From positions 1,798,001 to 1,862,000 of the forward strand of contig CAVTQY010000001.1 in assembly GCA_963736975.1 (NCBI GenBank): a DNA stretch of 64,000 nucleotides, read 5' to 3'. The DNA is from CAVTQY01 sp963736975 (lineage in GTDB: Bacteria; Pseudomonadota; Alphaproteobacteria; Acetobacterales; Acetobacteraceae). Every line of letters begins with the position of its first letter. The first letter of the stretch is position 1. The position numbers and the translations under genes were made by a program. The notes under the pieces are model-generated. The model was not told the origin of the DNA. It searched no databases and saw nothing but the letters and a program-made list of their open reading frames with translations. Of this stretch, positions 17,185 through 25,431 are shown piece by piece.

Positions 17185-18139
17185 ATGTCTGGTCCTGACG
17201 CAGGGTTTCGGCCGGCGGATTCCTCGGTGGTGCCGCGGTACAGCGAGATCGCGACGTTCCTGCGGGCGGCGCCGGCGCCGATCGAGCGGCCGTTGGATAT
17301 CGCCTTGGCGGGGGTGCCGTTCGATATCGGCGCGACGTACCGGGCCGGTGCGCGGCACGGGCCGGCGGGGGTGCGCGAGGCGTCGCGGCTGATCCGGCAG
17401 GTGAACCCGACGACGGGGATTGCGCCGTATCGATTATGTAATGTTGCCGATGTCGGGGATGCGCCGACGCATCCGCTGAGCATCGAGCAGAGCATGGAGC
17501 TGATCGGGGCGTTTTATGAGCGAATTCACGCGGTTGGCGCGGCGCCAGTATCTGTTGGCGGGGACCATACGATCCCGTTGCCGATCCTGCGGGCGATCGC
17601 CAGGGAGCGCCCGTTGGGGCTGATCCAGATCAATTCGCACGCGGATACGTTCAACACGTTCATGGGGACGAAGATCAATCACGCAACGTTCGTGCGGCGG
17701 GCGGTGGAGGAAGGGTTGCTTGATCCGGCGCGGATCATCCAGATCGGGCTGCGGGGCACGCGGTATGGCGAGGACGACCTTGTGTATGGGCGGACGGCCG
17801 GGCTGCGGATGATGAGCATGGACGAGTACCGAGGAGACCGGGCGGGCCGGGGCGATCGAGGAGATACGGCGGGTGGTCGGGGATGGGCCGGTTTATATCA
17901 CGATCGACATCGACGGGCTGGACCCCAAGGACGCGCCTGGGACCGGGGTTCCGGAGCCGGGCGGTATCTCGATGCGGGACGTGCAGATGATGCTGCGACG
18001 GATTACCGGACTGGCGGTGGTTGGCGGGGATATCTGCGAGGTGGTGCCCTTGCTGGATCCGACGGGGATTACCTGCATCAATGCGGCGAATTTGATGTTC
18101 GAGCTGACCTGCCTGGTGGCTGCGGCGCGGCGGGCGTAA
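17185..18139 (+). pseudogene. speB: Agmatinase/ureohydrolase, frameshifted, with altered metal ligand
   Basis: Ureohydrolase that would release urea from agmatine or a related guanidino compound. N-terminal IALAGVPFDIGATYRAGARH and metal motifs GGDHTIPLP and DIDGLDPKDAPGTG are present. The second metal motif, normally DAHxD, reads NSHAD, so one Asp ligand to manganese is Asn. At 17829-17830 the frame breaks; removing one C gives MSMDEY followed by EETGRAGAIEEIRRVVGDG and an intact C-terminus. The ATG at 17185 has GGGGGAGGG upstream. The missing ligand argues for real decay or a changed function rather than only a sequencing error. Confidence 0.85.
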
Positions 18140-18218
18140 GGGGGGGGCCGTGTTCTGCTTGCGTTCTGGCGAGGGTTGCGTTAGTTGTCGTGACCTGAGT
18201 GCGGATACGGAGGTGGTT

Positions 18219-18980
18219 GTGTCAGATGTCATGACGGACGGGATGGGGCCCCGGGTGCTGAACGATTGGGGCGAGGTGCGAGGCGTTCCGCCGGAGTTGA
18301 CGCCGGACCAGCGCGAGTCGAAGCGGCGGATCCGGCAGGCGGTGGCGCGGCTGTGTGCGGAGTATGGGGCGGCGGGGCTGGCTCGGCGGCGGGTGGCGGC
18401 TGTGGCGGGGCGCGATCGAGCTGTGGTGGCGCGGCACTACCCGGAGGACGCCGATATGCTGAAGGACGTGCTGGTAGAGCATGTCTGGCGGCTGGACGAG
18501 GCGGTGTGCAAGGCGTTCGACGCGCCGGCGGTGGGGCCGCTCGAGCGGTTGGAGGCGGTGATCCGGGCCTGGTTGGATCTTTGACGGGGCGAGGCGGCGG
18601 AGCATCGGTGCCTGCTGTTCTGCGCGGGCCTGTTGCCGGAGGCGATGCGGGGGTCCGTGGTGCCAAAGTACCGGATCATTCTGGAGACGGTTTTGGAGGC
18701 GGTCGGCGGGGCGGTGCCGGGGTTGGCCGGGCGGGGTTCGGCGGTGGAGTCGCTGATGGGGACGGCTCGGGCGTTGCTGAGCGATGTGGGGTGGTGGCCG
18801 GAGGGGTTGATGCGGGAGGAGCGGGCTCGGGCGGCTCGGCGGATTGCGGGGATGCTGGTGGCGGCGGCCGAGGCGGCGCGAAGTGTACCCTTCGGCGTTT
18901 TGGGGCGGTGCCAAGCGTACGCCTGGGGATCGTGGGCGGTGAGACCGGCAGATGGTGGGTTGGTTGGCGGTGCGGGATGA
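18219..18980 (+). pseudogene. TetR-like regulator with internal in-frame TGA
   Basis: A TetR-type N-terminus (RESKRRIRQAVARLCAEYGA, then VAAVAGRDRAVVARHYP) is followed by a helical domain. At 18582-18584 a TGA stops the frame after IRAWLDL, yet the same frame continues with RGEAAEHRCLLFCAGLLPEA and a normal helical C-terminus up to 18980. One base change would restore about 253 residues. GGAGGT at 18209 fits either the GTG at 18219 or the ATG at 18231. It lies 80 bases after the broken agmatinase on the same strand and may once have controlled it. Its extreme G content (long G-rich codon runs) is shared with the agmatinase. Confidence 0.7.
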
Positions 18981-19424
18981 CGTTGCCGCGGCGTGCTGAG
19001 CGTTAGCAAAGCATTCGCGTTTGCTTTTCGGGTGGCATTGTTGAGGGGTGGCCCATGGCTCGGAAGGCCGGCCCGAAGAGACGTTGGTTCTCATGTCGGC
19101 TTCCAAGGCCTTACGCCGGGTGATTCCGGGAGGGGCTGCAAGCCGTGCCCCTGAGACGGCAATCAGGCGGCGGGTTCCCGGTATCGTTCGGCGAGGAAAG
19201 GAAGGACGGAGCTATGCCGTAAGCGGCATCAATGCGGCTCGTTTGTTCGGCGGGACGGAGTCAAGGCCCGGAGCCCGGACGGTCGCGCGGAGCGCGAGGC
19301 CTTGACGCCGGCATCGCGAACACGACGACAATCGAGAGTGCCCCGGTGGCTGTGCTGGCGGACATCGCATCGAGGTGGTGCATGGGTTTGGACGCCAGGC
19401 TGTGCAGATTCATTTCGTGCTGCT
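18981..19424. other. Intergenic, no gene supported
   Basis: About 440 bases between the TetR pseudogene and the nuclease pseudogene. Open frames here are short and unlike any family. Base composition remains GC-rich. The left end of the downstream pseudogene may extend into it but is too degraded to follow. Confidence 0.5.
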
Positions 19425-19797
19425 CGTGGCTGCTTTGGAGGGCAATCTCGGCGGATTGCTCGGTATTCGCTTCCTCGCATCCGAACACTGCACAAACTAA
19501 TGGCCGGATTGACAAGCTAGGAATGGACGAGAATTTCTGCCCGGTCATCATAGAATTTAAACGTGCTTCGAACGAGAACGTCATCAACCAGGGGCTATTT
19601 ACCTCGACTGGCTCATGGATCATCGCCGTGACTTCGAGTGGTTGGTGATAGAGCGTTACGGAAGGAACGAAGCTGCAAAAATGGAGTGGTCTGCACCTCG
19701 CCTGATTTGCATTGCGGGAGATTTCACCCGTTATGACGAGCACGCCGTGAAGCAAATCAGCCGCAACATCGAACTTATTCGCTACCGCCGGTTTGGT
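19425..19797 (+). pseudogene. DUF91/NucS-like nuclease-fold protein, degraded remnant
   Basis: Pieces in different frames line up as one protein: LLGIRFLASEH, then GRIDKLGMDENFCPVIIEFKRA, then NENVINQGL, then YLDWLMDHRRDFEWLVIERY, then APRLICIAGDFTRYDEHAVK and NIELIRYRRFG. The order matches bacterial DUF91-type proteins with a NucS-like nuclease core (GRID...IIEFKR supplies the catalytic Asp, Glu and Lys). Frames change near 19485-19500 and at a TTT run (19598-19600). The usual C-terminus ending in leucines after RYRRFGDE is missing. The coding likeness stops at about 19797, where an inverted-repeat region begins, so the gene was also truncated. Confidence 0.75.
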
Positions 19798-19807
19798 GCA
19801 AGGCCCT

Positions 19808-19861
19808 GATACCAGCGGCCCTTTCTGTTGACCGCTCCGATCGAGCCAAGCCGCTGGTATC
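19808..19861. repeat. 11-bp inverted repeat flanking a 32-bp spacer
   Basis: GATACCAGCGG at 19808-19818 is repeated inverted at 19851-19861 as CCGCTGGTATC. It begins just where the nuclease pseudogene loses its coding likeness and lies on the 3' side of the IS110-family remnant. It probably marks an element end or subterminal repeat. Confidence 0.7.
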
Positions 19862-19906
19862 AGAGTCTTGGTTTCGCGCGCGGCCGCCCCACCAACCCCG
19901 CGCGCC

Positions 19907-19957
19907 ATACCCGCGGCCGGGCGCGGTGGAAGAGTCACCGCGCCGGGCCGCGGGTAT
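19907..19957. repeat. Long hairpin, 22-bp arms with one mismatch and 7-nt loop
   Basis: The arm 19907-19928 pairs with 19936-19957 around the loop GAAGAGT with a single mismatch. It is far too strong to be chance. It sits about 140 bases beyond the 3' end of the IS110-family transposase remnant. It could be a structured end, a terminator, or part of a non-coding guide RNA region of that element; only the structure is seen. Confidence 0.75.
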
Positions 19958-20095
19958 GATAGAGTTCGCTGATCGGTCCCAATCAAGACTACGCGCTGCT
20001 CTGCGCCTTGACTTACCCGGGTCTTGCCGATCCGCGGCTCGACCGCTCGCCACCACGTCCCCCTCACCCTCGCATGCCGTGCGAGCTTGCGGCGG

Positions 20096-20440
20096 CTACG
20101 CCGGCTGCCCGAGAACCTGCTTCGCACGGTAGCCATCTCCGCGCATCATCACCGCCCAGACGATACGGGCGGTCTTGTCGGCCAGTGCGACCGCGGCGAG
20201 CTTGGTCGGCTTGCGTTCCAGCAGTGCGCGGACCCACGCGCCGTCTCGTGTCGGTCGGTTGCGCGCGTGGCGCAGAACGGCGACTGCACCGGCGATGAGC
20301 AGGCTGCGGATATATTTGTCGCCGCGCTTGCTGGTGCGCCCCAAGCGTTCCTTGCCGCCACTGGACACCTGGAACCAATGTTTGGCCAGATCAAGACCGA
20401 TCGTGGTAATCTGGATGGCGAACGGTTCCTCTCATTGTGG
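20096..20440 (-). pseudogene. IS110-family transposase with large internal deletion
   Basis: The frame carries the N-terminal motif TTIGLDLAKHWFQV of IS110-family (DEDD) transposases fused directly to the C-terminal block SSGGKERLGRTSKRGDKYIR and IVWAVMMRGDGYR. The roughly 220 residues that normally separate these blocks, including most of the catalytic domain, are absent. There is no usable start; ATC stands where the family's ATG should be. This is a deletion derivative, not a frameshift. Flanking hairpins at 19808 and 19907 may belong to its 3' end. Confidence 0.85.
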
Positions 20441-20545
20441 CGTTCACAGACGATCACGTTGTAGCACATCGATGCCGGGATCGGGGCGCGCCCACCCCAT
20501 TAAGAATTCTGCGCAGGCAAGAAAGATCAGCTACGGCAGGCGCTT

Positions 20546-21160
20546 CTACTCTCTGATAAAACCACCCGGTCCGAATGCTAAGGGTTGCATGATGATGCGG
20601 TCGGCCTTTGTGTCGCTGGCGACCACCGCGAGGCCTTCTATCGAATTGAACATTGCGTGGCACAGAATAGTAAAACATGTCGGCCCTAAAACCCAGTTAG
20701 ATGAAAATGGTATAAGAACCGTCCTGCTTCCTACCGTGCCGGCCAGTCGCAAATCGTGCTTGGTGGAACGTTCCCCAGTCTCGTCATACGAAGCGCTCCA
20801 CAATTGCTCCTTGGAAAGTCCAAATGAGTTGAATGCGAGATTTCCTTTGAATATCACCAATGAACCTTGCTCGACCAAGGCCCAACCATCCTCATCAACT
20901 AACTGATTCACAAATTTCGACGTCCCGGCCTTGGAGCAAATCTTGCGGATCATCTGTTCTGGCGTGATCATCGACTCGGAGGAACCTTTGCTAGTGCCCG
21001 ACAACTTGCCGCCGATATTGAGGAATGAAAGCACGCCACCTGAACCGCTTGCCTCCAAACCGGCGGAACTTTCCTTTGTGATTTTGGTCACTAGACTCGA
21101 ACTTAACTGAGAAAAGATGCCTTTGGTGCGGTCCGCATTTAGATAGAAATAGCTTTGCAT
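20546..21160 (-). CDS. Unrecognised low-GC gene in IS-flanked island
   Basis: 204 residues if started at the ATG 21160; a GTG fifteen codons upstream is possible. The start MQSYFYLNADRTKGIFSQL recalls the first lines of DUF6414-type proteins, which open with a Tyr-Leu-Asp segment and a Gln-Leu helix. The likeness is short and I do not rely on it. A Gly/Ser-rich segment (residues ~40-70) is followed by a compact C-terminal half with LVDEDGWALVEQGSLVIF. Base composition is clearly lower in GC than the flanks. It lies between the IS110-family and IS3 remnants, a position typical of cargo such as defence, immunity or toxin genes. No function is claimed. Confidence 0.65.
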   Translation of the reverse strand: MQSYFYLNADRTKGIFSQLSSSLVTKITKESSAGLEASGSGGVLSFLNIGGKLSGTSKGSSESMITPEQMIRKICSKAGTSKFVNQLVDEDGWALVEQGSLVIFKGNLAFNSFGLSKEQLWSASYDETGERSTKHDLRLAGTVGSRTVLIPFSSNWVLGPTCFTILCHAMFNSIEGLAVVASDTKADRIIMQPLAFGPGGFIRE

Positions 21161-21254
21161 GATCGGCTTCCCCTCTGACTGGAGACGCAGAACGACCTCG
21201 CCCAATTTGGGGCGGAATTGAGGGTGACGCCGATCGAGGCCCTTAGCAAGCGTG

Positions 21255-21405
21255 GCCCATGAAGTTGACCCGGTTGGTGGACACCCGAGGATTTGCGTTT
21301 GAGGAGTCCACCATGTCGAAGACGAGGCGATCTTATGCGGCTGAGTTTCGCTGCCAGATGGTTGAACTAGCGCAAGCCGGACGCTCGCCGGAAGAGAGCC
21401 CGCAA
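21255..21405 (+). pseudogene. IS3-family left end and orfA 5' fragment
   Basis: The stretch starts with a terminus-like sequence, TGAAGTTGACCCGGTTGG, and about 55 bases later opens MSKTRRSYAAEFRCQMVEL, the helix-turn-helix N-terminus of an IS3-family OrfA. Likeness ends after about 30 codons (QAGRSPEE). The remaining element is missing. It differs from the IS3 copies near 48 kb and 54 kb. Confidence 0.7.
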
Positions 21406-21766
21406 ATCGCCGCCTCGGCTACGCTCGCGTCAGCACCTACGGCCAGACATTTCCCGCGCGGCTTGACCAGCTACGCGCGGCGGGCTGCGTTCCTACAGAT
21501 GAACAAGCGCGCCCCACCTGTTCCGGAACGCTGGGATGCAGCGCGACAGAGAAGACGTGGATGCTCAGCCTTCGCCGACCATGACGGGGAGGCGTGGTAA
21601 CGTCGTGCTCTTCGTGGGTATGATAGCGGCGATTGGCGGGAGTGACGGAGGGGCTTGGCCTTTGCTGCCCTCGCCGAGCATGAACGGGGAATGCGGCGCC
21701 TACCGTTTCTCCATCGCGCTTCGTGTACCCAGCCACTCCGTGCCCCACCCGAGTTTGGCGCTGCTC

Positions 21767-21797
21767 GCCTGGGTTCCGGCTTTCGCCGGAATGACGC
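21767..21797. repeat. Short intergenic palindromic repeat
   Basis: GGGTTCCGGCTTTCGCCGGA followed by ATGACG. The arms CCGGC and GCCGG flank TTTC. The form is that of small repeats often found between alphaproteobacterial genes. It is followed within 60 bases by a second repeat of the same class. Confidence 0.6.
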
Positions 21798-21820
21798 AGG
21801 AGCCGCCGTGCCAAGGCGCT

Positions 21821-21850
21821 GGACTGCTTCGCTTCGCTCGCAGTGACAGG
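21821..21850. repeat. Short intergenic repeat, CTTCGCTTCGCTCGC type
   Basis: GGACTGCTTCGCTTCGCTCG followed by CAGTGACAGG. This sequence style recurs in many GC-rich alphaproteobacterial intergenic regions. It lies 40 bases before the cytochrome b561 gene and might be transcribed with it. Confidence 0.6.
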
Positions 21851-21890
21851 GCGCTTGCCGCGGCGCGGAGGCCGACTTACCAAGCCAGGA

Positions 21891-22562
21891 ATGCGGGATG
21901 CGTATTCCTGGATGCTGGTGTGGGACGCGCCGGTGCGGCTGTTCCACTGGACGATCGTGGTTCTGGTTTTCACCAGTTGGCTGACGGCCCATGAGGGCTG
22001 GATGGGCTGGCACTTCTGGTCCGGTTACTCGATTTGCTCGTTGTTGCTGTTCCGGCTGGCGTGGGGTTTCGTCGGCAGCGACACTGCGCGTTTCACGCGG
22101 TTCCTGCGCAGTCCGCTCGCGGGACTGCTGTATCTCGCGCGTTTCCACCGGCGCGAGCCGGATACGGAGATCGGCCACAACGCTGCCGGCGGCTGGATGG
22201 TGCTGCTGATGCTGCTGCTGCTGGTCTTGCAGGTGGGCACCGGACTGTTCGCGAATGACCAGGTCTCGACGCAGGGGCCGTTCTTTTATGAGATCGACCA
22301 GGACACCAGCGACTGGCTGACACATATCCACGTGTTGACATTCACGGCGATTGAGATCGCCGTGTTGCTGCATGTCGCGGCGGTGCTGGTGTACGCGCTG
22401 GTCAGGCAGCAGAACCTGATCCGCCCGATGATCACCGGACGGAAGAGGCTGTCCCGGACGGTGGCTCTGCCACGCATGGGCAGCCCGATTCTGGCGGCGG
22501 TTCTGCTTGCCGCGGCCGCGGGCATCGTCGCGTTCGTGGTCTGGTACTGGGGTTCTACGTAG
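21891..22562 (+). CDS. Cytochrome b561 family membrane protein
   Basis: About 223 residues. It opens with VWDAPVRLFHWTIVVLVF, the usual start of this family with the first haem-ligand His. Further TM segments lie at ~40-60 (WSGYSICSLLLFRLAWGFVG), ~100-120 (GWMVLLMLLLLVLQVGTG), ~150-175 (THIHVLTFTAIEIAVLLHVAAV) and a last helix near the C-terminus. His residues in HIHVL and LLHVA supply further haem ligands. The ATG at 21891 is used; one at 21912 would also start before the first conserved block. It ends nine bases from the stop of the convergent cytochrome c' gene. The two are often neighbours and are probable redox partners. Confidence 0.88.
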   Translation: MRDAYSWMLVWDAPVRLFHWTIVVLVFTSWLTAHEGWMGWHFWSGYSICSLLLFRLAWGFVGSDTARFTRFLRSPLAGLLYLARFHRREPDTEIGHNAAGGWMVLLMLLLLVLQVGTGLFANDQVSTQGPFFYEIDQDTSDWLTHIHVLTFTAIEIAVLLHVAAVLVYALVRQQNLIRPMITGRKRLSRTVALPRMGSPILAAVLLAAAAGIVAFVVWYWGST

Positions 22563-22571
22563 CCTGGGGCT

Positions 22572-23015
22572 CTACTTAGCGCGGAATTGCTTGTGGCAGG
22601 CGTTGCATGCGTCGCCCACGACCTTCACCTGGGCGGCGAAGGCCTGCTGATCGCCGGTCTTGGCAACGGCGGAGAGTTTTTCGGCGGCCTGCACCAGATC
22701 GGCGGCGCGCTGCTCGAACTCGGGGCGGTTGGACCAGACGGCGGGAAGCGCCTTGGTCGGGGCCTGGTCGCTGCCGGCGGGGAAGGTGCTGGGGAATTGC
22801 TTCATCCAGCGCGCCATCGCGGCGGCAGGGTTGGCGAATTGTTTCGTTTCGAGTTTGTTTTTCACCGCCTGAGTGATGCCGGTGAAGGTGCCCGCCAGGA
22901 GGTCTTGCCCGGCCTCGCGAGTCTCGATGATATTGAAGGCGGGCGCTTGTGCCTGCGCCACGCCAACGGCGCAGGCAGCGAGCGCTCCGAGCAGCACGGG
23001 TCTCATTCTATTCAT
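22572..23015 (-). CDS. Cytochrome c' (periplasmic, class II)
   Basis: About 147 residues with a cleavable signal peptide ending GVAQAQA. The single haem site CNACHKQFRAK is at the very C-terminus, the hallmark of cytochrome c'. The four-helix body includes LLAGTFTGITQAVKNKLE and FEQRAADLVQAAEKLSAVAK. These proteins bind NO or CO at the open haem face. The start could be 23015 or the ATG at 23006, which has a slightly better spaced AGGA; both keep the signal peptide. It converges with the cytochrome b561 gene, and the shared theme is membrane-to-periplasm electron transfer. Confidence 0.9.
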   Translation of the reverse strand: MNRMRPVLLGALAACAVGVAQAQAPAFNIIETREAGQDLLAGTFTGITQAVKNKLETKQFANPAAAMARWMKQFPSTFPAGSDQAPTKALPAVWSNRPEFEQRAADLVQAAEKLSAVAKTGDQQAFAAQVKVVGDACNACHKQFRAK

Positions 23016-23081
23016 CCTTTTCCTCTCCACTGCGGGTGTCCCAGTCCTCATCTAGCATCGGCCAGCCGTCAAGGAGAGTGC

Positions 23082-23663
23082 ATGCAAGAGATCCGTGCAG
23101 TTGCAGTGTTTTGCGGCGCTCATCCTGGAAATGACCCGGCGTTCCTGGCGGCGGCGGCGGCACTCGGGCGTGGCCTGGCGGAGGCCCGGATCACGGTGGT
23201 GTTCGGCGGCGGGCGGGTCGGACTGATGGGCGCTCTGGCGGACGCGGCGGTGGCGGTGGGCGGGACAGTGATCGGGGTAATCCCGGAGTTCCTGATGCAG
23301 CGGGAAGTGGCGCATGAAAGCGTTACCGAGCTGGCGATCACCGACAGCATGCACGCACGCAAACAGCGCATGTTCGAGCTGGCGGACGTGTTCGTCTCCT
23401 TGCCGGGCGGGCTCGGCACAATGGACGAGACGGTCGAGATCATCACATGGCGGCAGCTCGGGCTGCACGACAAGCCGATCCTGCTTTGCGATATCGGCGG
23501 GTCGGCAGCGCCTTTGCTGGCGGCGATCGACACTGCGATCGAGCGCGGTTTTGCGCCGGCCTCCTCGCGAGGGCTGTTCGAGGTCATGCGAGGCGTTCCG
23601 GCGACGCTTCGACGATTGCGCGGGCTGCGGACGCCGCCGCGCGGGGAGGCGGCGCGGCTGTAG
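23082..23663 (+). CDS. LOG family cytokinin riboside 5'-monophosphate phosphoribohydrolase-type protein
   Basis: 193 residues, standard for bacterial LOG proteins. It would cleave nucleoside 5'-monophosphates to a base and ribose 5-phosphate. The key motif PGGLGTMDE is at about residue 108, preceded by MHARKQRMFELADVFVSL. The N-terminus VAVFCGAHPGN and GGGRVGLMGALADAA complete the nucleotide site. AAGGAG lies six bases before the ATG. A tRNA gene follows 41 bases downstream on the same strand. Identification is secure; the in vivo substrate is not known. Confidence 0.92.
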   Translation: MQEIRAVAVFCGAHPGNDPAFLAAAAALGRGLAEARITVVFGGGRVGLMGALADAAVAVGGTVIGVIPEFLMQREVAHESVTELAITDSMHARKQRMFELADVFVSLPGGLGTMDETVEIITWRQLGLHDKPILLCDIGGSAAPLLAAIDTAIERGFAPASSRGLFEVMRGVPATLRRLRGLRTPPRGEAARL

Positions 23664-23704
23664 CTTGCCCGGGATGGTCCGCCTCGCTATATGCCGGCTT
23701 CAGC

Positions 23705-23781
23705 CGGAGTGTAGCTCAGCCTGGTAGAGCACTGTGTTCGGGACGCAGGGGCCGGAGGTTCGAATCCTCTCACTCCGACCA
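23705..23781 (+). tRNA. tRNA-Pro, anticodon CGG
   Basis: 77 bases including an encoded CCA. The acceptor arms CGGAGTG and CACTCCG pair perfectly. The D arm is GTAGCTCAGCCTGGTAGAGC. The anticodon stem CTGTG/CGCAG encloses loop TTCGGGA with anticodon CGG. The T arm carries GGTTCGAATCC. It reads CCG proline codons. Confidence 0.95.
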
Positions 23782-23921
23782 ACGAATTAAAGCCTTAGTG
23801 AAAGAGGGCACAGTTCTCGGCGATTCTATTGAACCTGTCTGGTATCGCTCATCCGAGAGCACTGGCTGCCTTCCGAAGGAAGGTGCTGACTGTCTGTAAG
23901 CTCCGCCACGGTCGAAACCGC

Positions 23922-24602
23922 TCATCCCGATCCAGTCGCCGCTTTTCCCGGCCCGAACCGTTCGATTTCCTCGACCATCTCCGCCGTCGCCCGTTGCCGG
24001 CAATAGCCGCGATTGTTCCGCAGCGAAGACTCGTGCCGTTCCTGCGTCAGGGTCACGCACGCATCGGTAACGACGGTGACCAGATAGCCGAGATCGCACG
24101 CATCGCGAACCGCCGAATCGATGCACTGATCCGTCAGGCCGCCGGCGATCACCAGGAACCGCACGCCGAGATTGCGCAGCACGTAGTCGATGTTGGTGGA
24201 GATGAAGACCGAGGAGGACGTCTTCGGGATAATGATCTCATCCTCCTCCGGCGCGATCTCCTCCAGCACCTTGGCATCCCAGGAGCCCCGCGGCACATCC
24301 AGCCCGCTGATCTTGTAATCCAAGCTGCGGTCGCGCCCGTCGCGCGTCAGGTTTTCGATGACCGTGTACATCACGTCGATTCCGGCACGGCGACAAGCCA
24401 GTTGCAGACGCTGCATATTCGGCAGCGCCGTCTGCTGCAGAGTGCGGAAGAAGAACCCGTAGCGTGTCTCCTGCTCCGCTTTGCCCATCCCGGCATATTC
24501 GCCGCCATCGCGTCGGGCGTTATAATTCTGAATATCAATGAACAGCAGCGCCGCATGGCGCGGATCGATTTCCAGCTCGCGGCTGAGGCCGGTCATGCTC
24601 AT
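23922..24602 (-). CDS. Isochorismatase-family cysteine hydrolase
   Basis: About 226 residues. The catalytic triad is visible: Asp in LLFIDIQN, Lys in IIPKTSSSVF and Cys in GGLTDQCIDSA. The family includes isochorismatases, nicotinamidases, ureidoacrylate and N-carbamoyl amidohydrolases. The start ATG overlaps the stop of the N-formylglutamate amidohydrolase gene (ATGA), so the two enzymes probably act in one catabolic route for N-acyl or N-carbamoyl compounds. The divergent amidase gene 47 bases beyond that gene fits the same theme. The exact substrate cannot be read from sequence. Confidence 0.88.
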   Translation of the reverse strand: MSMTGLSRELEIDPRHAALLFIDIQNYNARRDGGEYAGMGKAEQETRYGFFFRTLQQTALPNMQRLQLACRRAGIDVMYTVIENLTRDGRDRSLDYKISGLDVPRGSWDAKVLEEIAPEEDEIIIPKTSSSVFISTNIDYVLRNLGVRFLVIAGGLTDQCIDSAVRDACDLGYLVTVVTDACVTLTQERHESSLRNNRGYCRQRATAEMVEEIERFGPGKAATGSG

Positions 24603-25384
24603 TCGGCTGTCTTCCGCAGCCCAACGTCTGCAATGCGCAGCAACCGGGCAAAGAGTGCGGCCCACTCGGCCTCGCCGGCCGCATCGGCGATCAGGTCCTG
24701 GCGAATCTCGATCTCCACATGCGCCAGCCCGCGTTTTTCGGCATGCACGGGCACCGTGTAATCGGTCAGGTCACTGACGCGATAGGGTGCGTTGTCGCCG
24801 GTGACGAGCCCGCTTTCCCGGCGCAGCAGCTCCAGCAGGATCAACGCTAGGCGCGGATCGCGATTATACAACACGCCGACATGCATGGCCCGCGATTTAC
24901 CGCGGAACACCGGCGTGAAGCTGTGCATCGCGACCAGCACGGTCCGCTGCCCGGCGCGCGCGCGCGCATCGAGCAAAGCGGCTATTTCGGCGTGATACGC
25001 ATCGAAAATCGCCCGCCGGCGCGCGGTACGATCGGCCGGTGTCAACGCGCGGTTGCCCGGAATTTCCGTGGTTTCGCTGACCGCCGGGATCGAGCTCTCC
25101 ACGCCGGGCGAGCGGTTGCAGTCGATCACCAGGCGCGAATAGATCTGCAGCACGGCTGCGGCATCCAGCGCGGCGGAAAGCCGCTCGGTCACGCCGGCGA
25201 TGCCGATATCCCAGGCGATGTGGCGCTCGAATTCGTGCTGCGGAAGGCCAAGCGTCCCGAGCCGGCGCGGCACCACCCGCCCGGCATGGTCGGCGGTGAG
25301 CAAAAAATCGCTCGCACCCGCGGGACGCAGCACGCGCACCGGAGCGGGTTCGTCCGGATCGAGGAGGGCCGCCTCGTTGTCCAT
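24599..25384 (-). CDS. N-formylglutamate amidohydrolase family protein
   Basis: About 261 residues. Family marks are FLLTADHAGRVVPRRLG, RHIAWDIGIAGV, LVIDCNRSPG, VAMHSFTPVFRG and VHAEKRGLAHVEIEIRQDLI. The His, Asp and Glu residues in them form the zinc site. It removes formate (or another acyl group) from N-acyl-amino acids, classically the last step of one histidine pathway. The ATG at 25384 was preferred over 25426 because homologs begin near DPDEPAPVRVL. The next gene, an isochorismatase-type hydrolase, is coupled; a divergent amidase gene shares the 47-base promoter gap. A general N-acyl or amide catabolic locus is likely. Confidence 0.9.
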   Translation of the reverse strand: MDNEAALLDPDEPAPVRVLRPAGASDFLLTADHAGRVVPRRLGTLGLPQHEFERHIAWDIGIAGVTERLSAALDAAAVLQIYSRLVIDCNRSPGVESSIPAVSETTEIPGNRALTPADRTARRRAIFDAYHAEIAALLDARARAGQRTVLVAMHSFTPVFRGKSRAMHVGVLYNRDPRLALILLELLRRESGLVTGDNAPYRVSDLTDYTVPVHAEKRGLAHVEIEIRQDLIADAAGEAEWAALFARLLRIADVGLRKTAE

Positions 25385-25431
25385 CAGCGCCTGTCTGTGC
25401 GAAGGGGCAGCGACATGCAAGGGCACGCGCC

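Larger units (their letters stand above)
21406..21890. other. Intergenic with two short dispersed-type repeats, no gene
   Basis: About 480 bases with no convincing coding sequence. Its right half holds two short imperfect palindromes, listed separately, of the kind scattered between genes in many alphaproteobacteria. Confidence 0.5.

Noticed and set aside
23447..23899. Frame running through the tRNA-Pro gene
   Set aside because: It is the common false ORF across a tRNA (RALCSGRRGRRFESSHSD).
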